This document shows, one piece after another, positions 1 to 8,949 of a stretch of DNA of 64,000 bases. Under the pieces are notes generated by a model. That model ran no database searches. It was not told the origin of the DNA and saw only the letters and a list, made by a program, of their open reading frames with translations. Made by a program: the position numbers and the translations under genes. The DNA comes from Thermomonas beijingensis. Lineage in GTDB: Bacteria; Pseudomonadota; Gammaproteobacteria; Xanthomonadales; Xanthomonadaceae. The stretch covers positions 1,116,001 through 1,180,000 of the forward strand of contig NZ_JAIQDJ010000001.1 of the NCBI RefSeq assembly GCF_020034655.1. Direction: 5' to 3'. How positions within the stretch are numbered: position 1 is the stretch's first letter; each line of letters starts with the position of its first letter.

Positions 1-388
1 GCGCATTCCGCTGATTTGGGCCAGCAATTTCAGTCTCGGTGTGGCGGTGTTGCATGATTTGGTCGAGCGCGCCGCAAGCATGTTGCAAGGCTGGGACTGC
101 GACATCGTGGAAGCCCACCACACACGCAAGCAGGATGCCCCCTCAGGCACTGCATTGACCCTTGGCAGATCTGCCGAAGCCGGCGGTGCGCATCCGCATT
201 ACGCCAGCATCCGTGCCGGCGATATCGTCGGCGAGCATCTGGTGCAATTCACCTCCGCCGGCGAGCGTATCGAGTTGGTGCACCGCGCCCACAACCGCGA
301 CATCTTCGCGAGTGGGGCATTACATGTTGCACAGCGCCTGCATACCCGTCCGCCCGGGCAGTATCAGGTGAGTGAGTTGCTGAAGTGA
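1..388 (+). CDS. dapB: 4-hydroxy-tetrahydrodipicolinate reductase, C-terminal part (5' end outside window)
   Basis: This is the C-terminal ~128 residues of DapB, which reduces 4-hydroxy-tetrahydrodipicolinate with NAD(P)H in the diaminopimelate/lysine pathway in the cytoplasm. The reading frame is open from base 2, so the start lies upstream of the window. Visible family motifs are IWASNFSLGVAVL and then EAHHTRKQDAPSGTA, the HHxxKxDAPSGTA signature that carries the catalytic His-Lys pair. A later ERIELVHRAHNRDIFASGAL stretch and the short C-terminus are typical. The stop is TGA at 386-388. In Xanthomonas dapB is, as far as I recall, followed by carAB; here a tRNA gene in the opposite orientation and pcnB follow, so the local order differs. 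Confidence 0.96.
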   Translation, partial: RIPLIWASNFSLGVAVLHDLVERAASMLQGWDCDIVEAHHTRKQDAPSGTALTLGRSAEAGGAHPHYASIRAGDIVGEHLVQFTSAGERIELVHRAHNRDIFASGALHVAQRLHTRPPGQYQVSELLK

Positions 389-587
389 ATGCAGTCAGAT
401 TCTTGGGGGGGTGACTGAATAACGCGATATCGAACCTTGTACCGTGTTTTTGATGCTCAAAGCCATCACGGTCCGATTGTCGGTCTTTGGCCAGTTGTCG
501 GTCTTTGCCCAGTTGCAGGATTTCCCGGCCCACGGGGTAGCCAATGCGCTGGGTGAGTCAGATCGGTCAGATGTGATATCACGCTAG
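389..587. other. Intergenic stretch with an 18-bp tandem duplication
   Basis: About 200 bases without a convincing gene lie between dapB and the tRNA-Glu terminator. An 18-bp unit beginning TTGTCGGTCTTTG occurs twice in direct tandem at 477-494 and 495-512 with one mismatch. A minus-strand reading frame crosses it and would encode LGKDRQ-LAKDRQ repeats, but that frame has no clear start signal and resembles nothing I recognise. It may be a remnant of an eroded gene. Confidence 0.4.
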
Positions 588-637
588 GCCATAGCAAGGC
601 AAAGGCCGCCTTGCGGTGGCCTTTGCCTTGCTATGGC
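588..637 (-). terminator. Large perfect hairpin at the 3' end of tRNA-Glu
   Basis: A perfect 20-bp inverted repeat (588-607 with 618-637) has a 10-base loop. Read on the minus strand it begins inside the last bases of the tRNA (the GCCA end at 634-637) and ends in the AAAGGCC...GGCCTTT pattern of an intrinsic terminator, although no long U tract follows. It probably ends the tRNA-Glu transcript and may influence 3' trimming. Confidence 0.6.
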
Positions 638-709
638 GCTCCCTACGGGATTCGAACCCGTGTTTTAGCCTTGAGAGGGCCACGTCCTAGGCCTCTAGAC
701 GAAGGGAGC
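634..709 (-). tRNA. tRNA-Glu (anticodon CTC)
   Basis: The 76-nt minus-strand sequence folds as a cloverleaf. The acceptor stem is GCTCCCT/AGGGAGC, the D arm GTCTAGAGGCCTAGGAC, the anticodon stem TGGCC/GGCTA with loop CTCTCAA (anticodon CTC, reading GAG), and the T arm CGGGTTCGAATCCCG. The 3' CCA is genome-encoded. The overall sequence matches bacterial tRNA-Glu closely, including the UCGUCUAGAGGCC block. A sigma70-like promoter lies upstream at 770-799 and a hairpin overlaps the 3' end. Confidence 0.95.
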
Positions 710-769
710 AATGAGGGGTGCCGATTGGACAATCGGCTCGGCGCTGGGGATTCCGGCGCTGAGCTTGTT

Positions 770-799
770 AGTATAAGTGGCTGCGCAAGCCACTGGCAA
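770..799 (-). promoter_or_regulatory. Sigma70-like promoter for tRNA-Glu
   Basis: On the minus strand TTGCCA (799-794) and TATACT (775-770) are separated by 18 bases, about 60 bases upstream of the mature tRNA 5' end. This is a good match to the -35/-10 consensus. It is inferred from sequence only. Confidence 0.5.
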
Positions 800-842
800 T
801 GCGCCTTTCACTTCCTTTGACGCTGCGGTCTGGCCGCCACGC

Positions 843-2216
843 ATGACTGAATCCCAATCCATTTCCACCGCTGTTGTCCCCAGCTTGCACGTGATTCCAC
901 GTGAAGCGCACAACATTTCCCGCAAACAGATGAGCCAAGGCACACTGCGTGTGCTGTACTGCCTGCGCGAGGCCGGCTTTGCGGCCTATCTGGTGGGGGG
1001 GGCGGTGCGCGACTTGCTGGTGGGCGGTGAGCCCAAGGATTTTGACGTGGCTACCGATGCCACTCCCGAGCAGGTCAAGGCGCTGTTTCGCAATTGCCGC
1101 TTGATTGGGCGCAGGTTTCGCTTGGCGCATGTGGTGTATGGCCGTGAAATCATCGAAGTGGCCACCTTTCGCGCCAATGGCGGTGATGACGAAGGCGACC
1201 GCCTGACCGACGATGGCGGCCGGCTGCTGCGCGATAACGTGTACGGCAGTATCGAGCACGATGCGGTACGCCGCGACTTCACCGCCAACGCGCTGTATTA
1301 CGCGATTGAAGATTTTTCGGTGCGCGATTACGTGGGGGGGTTTGCAGATGTGCAGGCACGGGTGCTGCGCCTGATTGGTGAGCCGGAAGCGCGCTATCGC
1401 GAAGACCCGGTGCGGATGCTGCGGGCGGCGCGGTTGGCGGCCAAGTTGGGATTCACGATTGCGCCGGCCACCGCCGAACCGATTGCACGGTTGGCCCCGT
1501 TGCTGGCCGATGCGTCGCCGGCGCGTTTGTTCGAAGAAACCCTGAAGATGTTCCTGTCGGGTCATGCAGTGGCCAGTTTTGAATTGCTGGAAGCGCATGG
1601 ATTGTTGCCGGTGTTGTTGCCGGAAACGGCGCAAGCCTTGCAGTCCAACAAGTCGGGTGCGTTGCGGCGGATGCTGGTGCAGGGCTTGCGCAACACCGAT
1701 GCGCGGGTGCATGCCGATCAGGCGGTGTCGCCGGCGTTCTTGTATGCGGTGTTGCTGTGGCCAGCGTATTGCCGTGCTTTGGCGCTGCTGCAAGCACAGG
1801 GCGTGCATGCGGCCGAAGCGCAGCGGCGTGCGGCCGATCGCGTCACCTTGCACCAAGTGGCGCGGATTGCGTTGCCGCGGCGGTTTTCGCAACCGATGCA
1901 GGAAATCTGGCTGTTGCAACCGCGCTTCACCTTGCGTCTGCGCAAGCGGGTGTTCCGCCTGCTGTCGCATCCGCGGTTTCGGGCCGCGTTCGATTTCCTC
2001 GAACTGCGCTTGGCGGCTTCGGACTCGCATGCTGACGACGTGGCGTTCTGGCGCGAGGCGCAGTTGCACCCCAGCGATGCCACTGCCGACAGCGCGCAAG
2101 ATCGTCTGACCCCCGACGAGATTGGCAATGATGCCATTGCCGAGGCGGGCGACGCCCCGCGCAAACGTCGGCGCCGGCGTCGGCGTCCCACCGACACCCG
2201 TCCCGCCGCCGAATGA
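843..2216 (+). CDS. pcnB: Poly(A) polymerase I
   Basis: PcnB adds poly(A) tails to RNA 3' ends and so promotes decay by PNPase and the degradosome. The protein is 457 aa from the ATG at 843; an in-frame start at 777 would add 22 residues with no family resemblance. The class II nucleotidyltransferase head is clear: YLVGGAVRDLLVGG at 49-62 and the catalytic DFD at 66-68. It is followed by the RNA-binding region (RREDFTANALYY-type block, GxxDVQARVLRLIG, EDPVRMLRAARLAAKLGF). The C-terminus ends in a poly-arginine tract (RKRRRRRRR) common in proteobacterial PcnB, consistent with RNA binding. It overlaps folK by 4 bases, as in many gammaproteobacteria. tRNA nucleotidyltransferase is the main paralogue, but the long C-terminus and the folK neighbour favour PcnB. 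Confidence 0.96.
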   Translation: MTESQSISTAVVPSLHVIPREAHNISRKQMSQGTLRVLYCLREAGFAAYLVGGAVRDLLVGGEPKDFDVATDATPEQVKALFRNCRLIGRRFRLAHVVYGREIIEVATFRANGGDDEGDRLTDDGGRLLRDNVYGSIEHDAVRRDFTANALYYAIEDFSVRDYVGGFADVQARVLRLIGEPEARYREDPVRMLRAARLAAKLGFTIAPATAEPIARLAPLLADASPARLFEETLKMFLSGHAVASFELLEAHGLLPVLLPETAQALQSNKSGALRRMLVQGLRNTDARVHADQAVSPAFLYAVLLWPAYCRALALLQAQGVHAAEAQRRAADRVTLHQVARIALPRRFSQPMQEIWLLQPRFTLRLRKRVFRLLSHPRFRAAFDFLELRLAASDSHADDVAFWREAQLHPSDATADSAQDRLTPDEIGNDAIAEAGDAPRKRRRRRRRPTDTRPAAE

Positions 2217-2740
2217 GGGCGCCGGTACACGCGGCAGTGGGTCTGGGCGCCAATCTGGGCGATTCCACCCACGCAGTGACCAGCGCCATCCATGCGCTGG
2301 CTCAGCTGCCGGAGACCGAATTGCTGAGCGCATCGCGCCTCTATCGCACGCCGGCGTGGGGGCGGGTGGATCAGCCGGATTTCATCAATGCAGCGGTGCT
2401 GTTGAACACCACATTGACCGCCCCGGCCTTGCTGGCGCAGTTGCTGGAAATCGAACGCAATGCAGGCCGGCAGCGCGGCGGCGATACCGCGGCACTGCGC
2501 TGGGGGCCACGGGTGCTGGATCTGGACCTGCTGCTGTATGGCGATGCCGTGATCAACGTCCCCGGCTTGCGGGTGCCGCATCCGTATCTGCACGAGCGTG
2601 CGTTTGCACTGGTGCCGTTGGCCGAGATCGCAGCAGAGATGGTCTTTCCCGGATATGGCAGTGTGGGTGAGGCGCTGCGGCAGGTGGATGCGCAGGGCGT
2701 GGAAGCGATTGCCGTTCAGGCTGCTTCATCTGCGCGATAA
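2213..2740 (+). CDS. folK: 2-amino-4-hydroxy-6-hydroxymethyldihydropteridine pyrophosphokinase (HPPK)
   Basis: FolK transfers pyrophosphate from ATP to 6-hydroxymethyl-dihydropterin in folate synthesis. The 175-aa protein starts with [10 protein letters not shown] (residues ~8-17), the usual HPPK N-terminus. It also has [22 protein letters not shown] and the family signature [15 protein letters not shown], whose aspartates bind magnesium, followed by [16 protein letters not shown]. The ATG overlaps the pcnB stop (ATGA), implying translational coupling. panB follows 28 bases after the stop, so pterin and pantothenate genes probably share a transcript, as in many proteobacteria. Confidence 0.96.
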   Translation: MRAPVHAAVGLGANLGDSTHAVTSAIHALAQLPETELLSASRLYRTPAWGRVDQPDFINAAVLLNTTLTAPALLAQLLEIERNAGRQRGGDTAALRWGPRVLDLDLLLYGDAVINVPGLRVPHPYLHERAFALVPLAEIAAEMVFPGYGSVGEALRQVDAQGVEAIAVQAASSAR

Positions 2741-2768
2741 TGCGCGATTGCCCTGTTGGAAGCCCGCA

Positions 2769-3584
2769 ATGAGCGTGCATGCCGAATCGAAGTCCTGGAG
2801 CGTGCCGCAGCTTGCGCAGGCGCGTGCCGCCGGCCGCAAATTGGTGATGTTGACCTGCTATGACGCCAGTTTTGCGCGGGTGCTGGATGCTGCGGGTATT
2901 GATCTGATCTTGATCGGCGATTCGTTGGGGATGGTGGTGCAGGGCCACGAATCGACCTTGCCGGTACAGGTGGATGACATCGTGTACCACACCGCAGCGG
3001 TCGCGCGGGCGGCCAAACATCCGCTGAAAATTGCGGACTTTCCGTTTGGCAGTGACGGTAGCCCGGCGCAAGCATTTGCCGCGGCGGTGCGGTTTATTCA
3101 AGCCGGCGCGGCGATGGTCAAGTTGGAAGGTGCGGGCCACAAACTCGGCACCATTCGCTATTTGGTGGAACGCGAAATCCCGGTGTGCGCGCATCTGGGC
3201 CTGACCCCGCAGTCGGTGCTCACGATGGGTGGCTTCAAGGTACAAGGGCGCGAGCAATCTGCCGCCGAGCGTTTGCAGGCGGAAGCCTTGGCCGTGGCAG
3301 AAGCCGGTGCGGCTTTGCTGGTGTTGGAGGGCGTGCCGGCCACGTTGGCTGCGCAAATTACCCAGGCCAGCCCGATTCCCACCATCGGGATTGGGGCAGG
3401 TGCCGGCTGTGATGGGCAAGTGTTGGTGTTGCATGACTTGTTGGGTATCGACACTGGGCATCGCAAACCCAAATTCGTCAAGGATTTCCTGGCCGAAGGC
3501 GGCTCGATTGCCGGCGCGGTGCATGCCTATGCCGAGGCGGTGCGCGCAGGCACGTTTCCGACCATGGAGCACAGCTACGCATGA
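2769..3584 (+). CDS. panB: 3-methyl-2-oxobutanoate hydroxymethyltransferase
   Basis: PanB makes ketopantoate from alpha-ketoisovalerate and methylenetetrahydrofolate, the first committed step of pantothenate synthesis. The 271-aa product from ATG 2769 starts [15 protein letters not shown]; longer in-frame starts would add residues unlike the family. Motifs include [38 protein letters not shown] (magnesium-binding Asp), [15 protein letters not shown] and [22 protein letters not shown]. Length is normal (about 265-275 aa). It overlaps panC by 4 bases. Confidence 0.97.
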   Translation: MSVHAESKSWSVPQLAQARAAGRKLVMLTCYDASFARVLDAAGIDLILIGDSLGMVVQGHESTLPVQVDDIVYHTAAVARAAKHPLKIADFPFGSDGSPAQAFAAAVRFIQAGAAMVKLEGAGHKLGTIRYLVEREIPVCAHLGLTPQSVLTMGGFKVQGREQSAAERLQAEALAVAEAGAALLVLEGVPATLAAQITQASPIPTIGIGAGAGCDGQVLVLHDLLGIDTGHRKPKFVKDFLAEGGSIAGAVHAYAEAVRAGTFPTMEHSYA

Positions 3585-4435
3585 TTGAAACCATCACCCA
3601 GCTTGCGGCATTGCGCGAGCGTATTCGCCAGTGGCGGCGCGACGGCCAGACGGTGGGTTTCGTGCCGACCATGGGTAACCTGCATGCCGGCCATTACTCA
3701 CTGGTTGCACTGGCGCGGCAGCATGTGGACAAAGTGGTGTCCAGCGTGTTCGTCAATCCCACCCAGTTTGGCCCCAACGAAGATTTTACCCGCTATCCAC
3801 GCACGCCCGACGCCGATACCAGCGGCCTGCATGCGGCTGGCTGCGATATATTGTGGTTGCCGGAAGTGGAAGCGATGTACCCGTTCGGTGTGCCGTTGGC
3901 CTCGAATGTGCATGTCCCCGGAATCAGCAGCGTGCTGGAAGGTGCGTGCCGCCCCGGCCATTTCGATGGTGTGTGCACGGTAGTGACGCGCCTGTTCAAT
4001 CAGGTGCAGGCGGATGTGGCGGCGTTCGGCAAAAAAGACTTCCAGCAGTTGGCGGTGATCCGGCAAATGGTGGTGGATTTGCACATGCCCACCGCCATTC
4101 TCGCCGGCGCGATCGTGCGTGAAACCGACGGCCTGGCGATGAGTTCGCGCAACCAGTATTTGTCGCAGGCCGAGCGCGCCACCGCGCCGGGCATTCATCG
4201 TTGCTTGTTGGCGATGCGCGATGCCGCGCAGGCCGGCCAGCCGCGTGCACAAGTGGAAGCCGATGCCGACGCACAACTGCGTTCGGCAGGCTTCGTACCG
4301 GACTACGCGGTGCTGCGTTGCCCCGATTTCAGCGAGCCGCAGGATGGGCAGGCGGGCGCAAGGGTTGCGCTGATCGCGGCACGTCTGGGGCGGACGCGGT
4401 TGATCGACAATCTGGAATTTGAATTGCCCGGATAA
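3581..4435 (+). CDS. panC: Pantothenate synthetase (pantoate-beta-alanine ligase)
   Basis: PanC joins pantoate and beta-alanine with ATP through a pantoyl-adenylate. The 284-aa protein has the nucleotidyl-transferase motif [14 protein letters not shown] near residue 30 (HAGH is the HIGH-type motif), [17 protein letters not shown] for pantoate binding, [25 protein letters not shown], and the KMSKS-like [12 protein letters not shown]. Its ATG overlaps the panB stop. Beta-alanine is supplied by PanD, encoded next. Confidence 0.97.
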   Translation: MIETITQLAALRERIRQWRRDGQTVGFVPTMGNLHAGHYSLVALARQHVDKVVSSVFVNPTQFGPNEDFTRYPRTPDADTSGLHAAGCDILWLPEVEAMYPFGVPLASNVHVPGISSVLEGACRPGHFDGVCTVVTRLFNQVQADVAAFGKKDFQQLAVIRQMVVDLHMPTAILAGAIVRETDGLAMSSRNQYLSQAERATAPGIHRCLLAMRDAAQAGQPRAQVEADADAQLRSAGFVPDYAVLRCPDFSEPQDGQAGARVALIAARLGRTRLIDNLEFELPG

Positions 4436-4453
4436 ATTGCGGTTTTTGGAATG

Positions 4454-4481
4454 TTGCAGTGCGGCATTTGCGTCTTATACT
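4454..4481 (+). promoter_or_regulatory. Sigma70-like promoter for panD-pgi
   Basis: TTGCAG (4454-4459) and TATACT (4476-4481) are 16 bases apart in the 93-base gap between panC and panD. panD could therefore be transcribed separately from panBC. Sequence inference only. Confidence 0.45.
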
Positions 4482-4528
4482 GCAGCCTCAATGCGGCCAA
4501 CGCCGTCATGCACCATCGGAGTCAAGCC

Positions 4529-4909
4529 ATGCAACTGACCCTCCTCAAGGGCAAGATCCACCGCGCCACCGTCACCCATGCCGAGCTGCATTACGAAGGC
4601 TCCTGCGCAATTGACGGGCGTTTGCTGGATATTGCCGGTATCCGCGAATACGAGCAGATCCACATCTACGACGTCACCAGTGGCGAGCGCTATTCCACGT
4701 ATGCCATTCGTGGCGAAGAAGGCAGTGGGGTGATTTCGGTCAACGGCGCGGCCGCACACAAATCACGGGTGGGTGATCTGGTCATCATCTGCGCCTATGT
4801 GCAGTGCGATGCCGAAGAAGCCAAGGCCTACAAGCCCACCTGCGTGTATGTGGACCGCAATAATCATCTGACCCACACCAATCATTCGATGCCCCAACAG
4901 GCGGCCTGA
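4529..4909 (+). CDS. panD: Aspartate 1-decarboxylase proenzyme
   Basis: PanD decarboxylates aspartate to beta-alanine for pantothenate. It is a pyruvoyl enzyme made by self-cleavage, and the Gly24-Ser25 site (YEGSCAID) is intact. The 126-aa protein from ATG 4529 begins [20 protein letters not shown], the standard start of the family; upstream in-frame starts would add unrelated residues. The INGAAAH motif is present as VNGAAAHKS. pgi begins 3 bases after the stop. Confidence 0.97.
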   Translation: MQLTLLKGKIHRATVTHAELHYEGSCAIDGRLLDIAGIREYEQIHIYDVTSGERYSTYAIRGEEGSGVISVNGAAAHKSRVGDLVIICAYVQCDAEEAKAYKPTCVYVDRNNHLTHTNHSMPQQAA

Positions 4910-4911
4910 CC

Positions 4912-6411
4912 ATGACAAGCCTGCTGGACGGTCTGGATGCACATGCACAGCGACTGGCCAGCAGCACGCTGGTCAATTTGATTGCAAACGATCCGGCGCG
5001 CGCGCAGGAATTTGCCCTGCGTTGCGGCCCGTTGTACGCCAATTTTGCGCGTCAGCGTTATGACCGCACGGCGCTTGATGCGTTGTTTGATCTTGCCAAG
5101 CGCGCTGATCTTGCAGGCGCCATGCAACAGCTGTTGGGTGGTGAAACCGTCAACGGCACTGAAGGCCGTGCGGCTTTGCATAGTGCATTGCGCGGCGGCG
5201 TGGCAACGTCGGCTTTTGCGCTGGCGGCGCGTGCGCAAGCGCTGTCTGCGCAGCTAAGGATGCGCGAGTTGATCGACGCGCTGGCAGCCAGTGATGTGAC
5301 CGACATCGTATCCGTTGGCATTGGTGGTTCTGATCTTGGGCCGCGTTTGATTGTGGATGCATTGGCGCGGCCGGGTGCGCGTTTCCGCGTGCACTTCATT
5401 TCCAATGTCGATGGCAATGCGGCGCGCCGCGTGCTGGCAGGGCTAGATCCGGCCAAGACCGCCGGAGTGGTGATTTCCAAAACTTTCGGCACCCAGGAGA
5501 CCCTGCTCAATGGCGGCATTGTGCGGGAGTGGTTGGGCAACAATGACCGCTTGTACGCGGTCAGCACGAATGCGCAACGGGTAGCCGATTTTGGCATCCC
5601 GCCGGAACGCACCCTACCAATGTGGGACTGGGTGGGCGGGCGTTATTCGCTGTGGTCGGCGGTGGGTTTTCCGATTGCCTTGGCGCTGGGCATGGATCGC
5701 TTCGAGCAATTGCTGGAAGGCGCAGCCGCGATGGATACGCACGCGCTGCACGCGCCGTTGCATGGCAATATCACGGTCTGGCACGCGCTCACTGCGGTGT
5801 GGAACCGCAACGGCCTGCACGCCGCCACCCAAGCCGTGCTGCCGTATGACGACCGCCTGAAGTTGTTGCCCAATTACTTGCAGCAGCTGGTGATGGAAAG
5901 CCTGGGCAAATCGGTGCGCGTGGATGGCAGCGACATCGCTGCTGACACCGTGCCGGTGTGGTGGGGTGGGGCGGGCACCGATACCCAGCACAGTTTCTTC
6001 CAAGCCCTGCATCAAGGCACCCAGATCGTGCCGGCCGATTTCATCGGCGTGGTCAAGGCCGACCACCCGCACGCGGCCAACCATGCCGCACTGCTTGCTA
6101 ACCTGTTGGCACAAACCGAGGCATTGGCCAACGGCCAGGACAGCGACGACCCGCATCGCCGCTATCCCGGCAATCGCCCCAGCACGCTGTTGCTGCTGGA
6201 TGCACTGACCCCGCAATCCTTGGGCATGCTGATTGCGTTGTATGAGCACAGCGTGTATTTGCAATCGGTGTTGTGGGGGATCAACGCCTTCGATCAATTC
6301 GGTGTCGAGCTGGGCAAGCAAGTGGCCAGTCGCTTGCTGCCAGCGCTGCGTGGTGAAAGCCAAGCCCATGACGCGGTGACGCGGGCGCTGTTGGCGGTGA
6401 TTCATGGGTAG
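4912..6411 (+). CDS. pgi: Glucose-6-phosphate isomerase
   Basis: Pgi interconverts glucose-6-phosphate and fructose-6-phosphate. The 499-aa protein carries the sugar-phosphate-binding GIGGSDLGP, the [10 protein letters not shown] loop, the PGI signature region [15 protein letters not shown], the catalytic Glu block [14 protein letters not shown], the His-bearing [15 protein letters not shown] and the C-terminal lysine block [17 protein letters not shown]. Length fits the short bacterial form (~500 aa). It follows panD by 2 bases, and the placement after the pan genes is usual in xanthomonads. Confidence 0.97.
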   Translation: MTSLLDGLDAHAQRLASSTLVNLIANDPARAQEFALRCGPLYANFARQRYDRTALDALFDLAKRADLAGAMQQLLGGETVNGTEGRAALHSALRGGVATSAFALAARAQALSAQLRMRELIDALAASDVTDIVSVGIGGSDLGPRLIVDALARPGARFRVHFISNVDGNAARRVLAGLDPAKTAGVVISKTFGTQETLLNGGIVREWLGNNDRLYAVSTNAQRVADFGIPPERTLPMWDWVGGRYSLWSAVGFPIALALGMDRFEQLLEGAAAMDTHALHAPLHGNITVWHALTAVWNRNGLHAATQAVLPYDDRLKLLPNYLQQLVMESLGKSVRVDGSDIAADTVPVWWGGAGTDTQHSFFQALHQGTQIVPADFIGVVKADHPHAANHAALLANLLAQTEALANGQDSDDPHRRYPGNRPSTLLLLDALTPQSLGMLIALYEHSVYLQSVLWGINAFDQFGVELGKQVASRLLPALRGESQAHDAVTRALLAVIHG

Positions 6412-6439
6412 GGAATTACGTTCGCAGTGAAGATAGTGG

Positions 6440-6468
6440 TTGCATGTTTCTTGCACACTGCCTACAAT
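6440..6468 (+). promoter_or_regulatory. Strong sigma70-like promoter for tRNA-fMet
   Basis: TTGCAT (6440-6445) and TACAAT (6463-6468) are separated by exactly 17 bases, placing transcription start near 6475, just before the mature tRNA at 6481. It probably also drives the rimP-nusA-infB operon by readthrough. Confidence 0.7.
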
Positions 6469-6480
6469 GCGCGACTCTGC

Positions 6481-6557
6481 TGCGGGGTGGAGCAGTCTGG
6501 CAGCTCGTCGGGCTCATAACCCGAAGGTCGCAGGTTCAAATCCTGCCCCCGCTACCA
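6481..6557 (+). tRNA. metY: Initiator tRNA-fMet (CAT)
   Basis: The 77-nt sequence is nearly identical to bacterial initiator tRNA. The anticodon stem TCGGG/CCCGA has the three G:C pairs that define initiators, with loop CTCATAA. The first acceptor position is unpaired (T opposite T), also typical. The T arm CAGGTTCAAATCCTG is complete and CCA is encoded. It lies just upstream of rimP-nusA-infB, as metY does in E. coli. Confidence 0.96.
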
Positions 6558-6635
6558 AGTTTCAGTGTCGATTCAACGGCATCGGGCTCGGGCTCGCGAA
6601 AGTATCTCCAGGCTTTCGCAATCCAGTGTCATCGG

Positions 6636-6665
6636 AAAAGGGCCCAATGGGTCCTTTTTCGTTTT
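6636..6665 (+). terminator. Intrinsic terminator between tRNA-fMet and rimP
   Basis: A 10-bp stem (6636-6645 with 6649-6658, one G-T wobble) with a 3-base loop is followed by TTTTTCGTTTT. It would end the tRNA transcript and let only a fraction of polymerases reach rimP-nusA. Since NusA itself affects termination, attenuation feedback is conceivable. Confidence 0.8.
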
Positions 6666-6709
6666 CAGATATCGGAATTTCACACATCCGTTTTTGCGAT
6701 AGGCGCACC

Positions 6710-7327
6710 GTGACAGACAAGGCTGACGAAATTGCTGCGTTGCTGGCTCCAACCATTGCATCGATGGGCTTGGAGTTGCTGGGTATTGAATATTTGCCGG
6801 CATCGGGCAGTGCGTTGTTGCGTCTGTATATCGATGTGCCCCCAGCAGAGGCTGCTACGCGCAATGTGGGCATCGAAGAATGCGAGGCGGTGAGCCGTGA
6901 AATTTCCGCACAACTGGATGTAGCCGACCCCATTAGCGCGAACTACACCTTGGAAGTGTCTTCACCGGGGATTGATCGCCCGCTGTTTGGTGTGGCGCAG
7001 TTTGCGCGCTTTATTGGTGCGACTGCAAAGGTCACACTGAAGCTGCCGCAGGATGGGCGTCGTCGCTTGCAAGGGGAGATTTTGCGAGTGGAAGGCCAAC
7101 AGATCCTGTTCGCTGTGGACGCTCAAGAGCTGGCCGTGGATGCCGCTAACGTGGACAAGGCCAAACTTGTCCCTGACTGGGTAGCGCTCGGTCTGGCGCC
7201 AGCACAAGACAAGTCCGGACGCGATGCGCGGCCAGGCAAGCAAAAAGCGTCGGCGGGCAAAAAGCCCACGGCAAAGAAAAACCCAACCAACAAGACGGCG
7301 GCCGCTGGGTCGCCAGATGCGGAGTAA
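6710..7327 (+). CDS. rimP: Ribosome maturation factor RimP
   Basis: RimP binds the 30S precursor and is needed for assembly around uS12. The GTG at 6710 (VTDKADEIAALLAP) is chosen because the homologous region starts there; the frame is open far upstream through the tRNA and terminator but that part is not protein-like. The 205-aa product has MGLELLGIEYLP, RLYIDVP, CEAVSREISAQLDV and LEVSSPGIDRPLF, the RimP core. A Lys/Ala-rich tail (~165-205) extends beyond the usual 150-aa length, as often in xanthomonads. nusA follows 6 bases after the stop. Confidence 0.93.
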   Translation: MTDKADEIAALLAPTIASMGLELLGIEYLPASGSALLRLYIDVPPAEAATRNVGIEECEAVSREISAQLDVADPISANYTLEVSSPGIDRPLFGVAQFARFIGATAKVTLKLPQDGRRRLQGEILRVEGQQILFAVDAQELAVDAANVDKAKLVPDWVALGLAPAQDKSGRDARPGKQKASAGKKPTAKKNPTNKTAAAGSPDAE

Positions 7328-7333
7328 GCGGGC

Positions 7334-8821
7334 ATGAGCAAAGAACTATTGCTGGTCGTCGATGCGGTGGCTGCCGAAAAAGGTGTGCCGGAATCGGTCA
7401 TCTTGGAAGCCATCGAGGCGGCATTGGCTTCAGCGGCAAAGAAGCGCTATATCGACCAAGACGTGCTGGTGCGTGTACAGATCGACGCCAAAGACGGCAG
7501 CTACGAAACTTTCCGCCGCTGGGAAGTGGTGGCCGATGACGTAGTGATGGAGTCACCGGATCGTCAGGTGCGCCTGATGGATGCGCTGGACGAAAGCGAT
7601 GAAGTGGAAGTGGGTGATTACATCGAAGAACAAATCGAAAATCCCGACTTCGGCCGGATTGCTGCGCAAGCCGCCAAGCAGGTTATCGTGCAGCGCGTAC
7701 GCGAAGCCGAGCGCCAGCAAGTGGTGGATGCGTGGAAAGATCGCGTGGGCGAATTGATCACCGGTGTGGTCAAGCGTGTGGAACGCGGCAATATCTATGT
7801 CGATCTGGGCGGCAACGCCGAGGCCATCATCGCCAAGGACAAGGGCATTCCGCGCGACGTGTTGCGTACCGGCGACCGCGTGCGTGGTTATTTGTTCGAC
7901 GTGCGCAGCGAGTCGCGTGGCCCGCAGCTGTTCATCAGCCGCGCAGCCCCGGAATTCATGATGGAGCTGTTCAAGCTGGAAGTGCCGGAAGTCGGTCAAG
8001 GTTTGGTATCGATCATGGCGTGCTCGCGTGATCCGGGTGACCGCGCCAAGATCGCGGTGTTGGCGCATGACAACCGTACCGATCCGATTGGTGCCTGCAT
8101 CGGGATGCGCGGTTCGCGTGTACAAGCGGTCACCAATGAGCTCAACGGCGAGCGCGTGGATATCGTGTTGTGGAGCGACAACCCGGCGCAATTCGTGATC
8201 AATGCAATGGCACCGGCGGAAGTGCAGTCGATCATTGTCGATGAAGACAAGCACTCGATGGATATCGCGGTGGCTGAAGAAAACTTGGCCAAGGCGATTG
8301 GTCGTGGTGGTCAGAATGTGCGCCTGGCCAGTCGATTGACCGGTTGGCAGCTCAATGTAATGACCGCCGATCAAGTGCAGGCCAAGACCGAATCCGAGCA
8401 AGCGGCGGCGCGTCAGTTGTTTGTAGACAAGTTGGAAGTGGACGAGGAAATCGCCGGCATCCTGGTGGGTGAAGGCTTCAACACAGTCGAAGAAATTGCC
8501 TATGTGCCGGTGGCCGAGTTGCTGGCGGTGGAAGGCTTTGACGAGGATATCGTCGAAGAGTTGCGTTCGCGCGCGCGCGATGCGTTACTGAACGAGGCAC
8601 TGGCCGCCGAAGAAGGCTTGGAAGAGCATCAGCCGGCTGCAGATCTGCTAGGTCTTGCCGGAATGGACGAAGCCACGGCCTATGCCCTGGCCGAGCGTGG
8701 CGTGCGTACCCGCGAAGATCTGGCCGAAGCAGCTACCGATGAGATTGCCGATATTGAGGGCATGGGGGATGCGCGCGCCGCAACCTTGATCATGGAAGCG
8801 CGCAAGCACTGGTTCGAATGA
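7334..8821 (+). CDS. nusA: Transcription termination/antitermination factor NusA
   Basis: NusA binds RNA polymerase and RNA and modulates pausing, intrinsic termination and antitermination. The 495-aa protein shows the N-terminal polymerase-binding domain (residues 1-~125), an S1 domain (~135-200, ITGVVKRVERGNIYVDLGG), KH domains (DPIGACIGMRGSRVQAV; AKAIGRGGQNVRLASRL) and two C-terminal acidic helix-hairpin repeats (~365-495, e.g. LLAVEGFDEDIVEELRSRA). This is the full-length gammaproteobacterial architecture. It stands between rimP and infB as in E. coli. Confidence 0.97.
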   Translation: MSKELLLVVDAVAAEKGVPESVILEAIEAALASAAKKRYIDQDVLVRVQIDAKDGSYETFRRWEVVADDVVMESPDRQVRLMDALDESDEVEVGDYIEEQIENPDFGRIAAQAAKQVIVQRVREAERQQVVDAWKDRVGELITGVVKRVERGNIYVDLGGNAEAIIAKDKGIPRDVLRTGDRVRGYLFDVRSESRGPQLFISRAAPEFMMELFKLEVPEVGQGLVSIMACSRDPGDRAKIAVLAHDNRTDPIGACIGMRGSRVQAVTNELNGERVDIVLWSDNPAQFVINAMAPAEVQSIIVDEDKHSMDIAVAEENLAKAIGRGGQNVRLASRLTGWQLNVMTADQVQAKTESEQAAARQLFVDKLEVDEEIAGILVGEGFNTVEEIAYVPVAELLAVEGFDEDIVEELRSRARDALLNEALAAEEGLEEHQPAADLLGLAGMDEATAYALAERGVRTREDLAEAATDEIADIEGMGDARAATLIMEARKHWFE

Positions 8822-8949
8822 TGTATGGCACGGTGCGGGCCTGGGCCTGCATCGCTTGATTGGCCGGCGGGCAGAGATTTGTCATCGCGTCCGTCCTACA
8901 ATCCACAGATTCGGTCACCTGCGAGGTGGCCAAAGACACCGGAAACCGA

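Noticed and set aside
768-2333. 521-codon minus-strand reading frame opposite pcnB
   Set aside because: It is a high-GC shadow of pcnB with no recognisable family and high Arg/Gln/His content; pcnB is well supported.
6440-6709. Rightward extension upstream of the rimP GTG start
   Set aside because: It runs through the initiator tRNA and a terminator, so it cannot be part of the protein.
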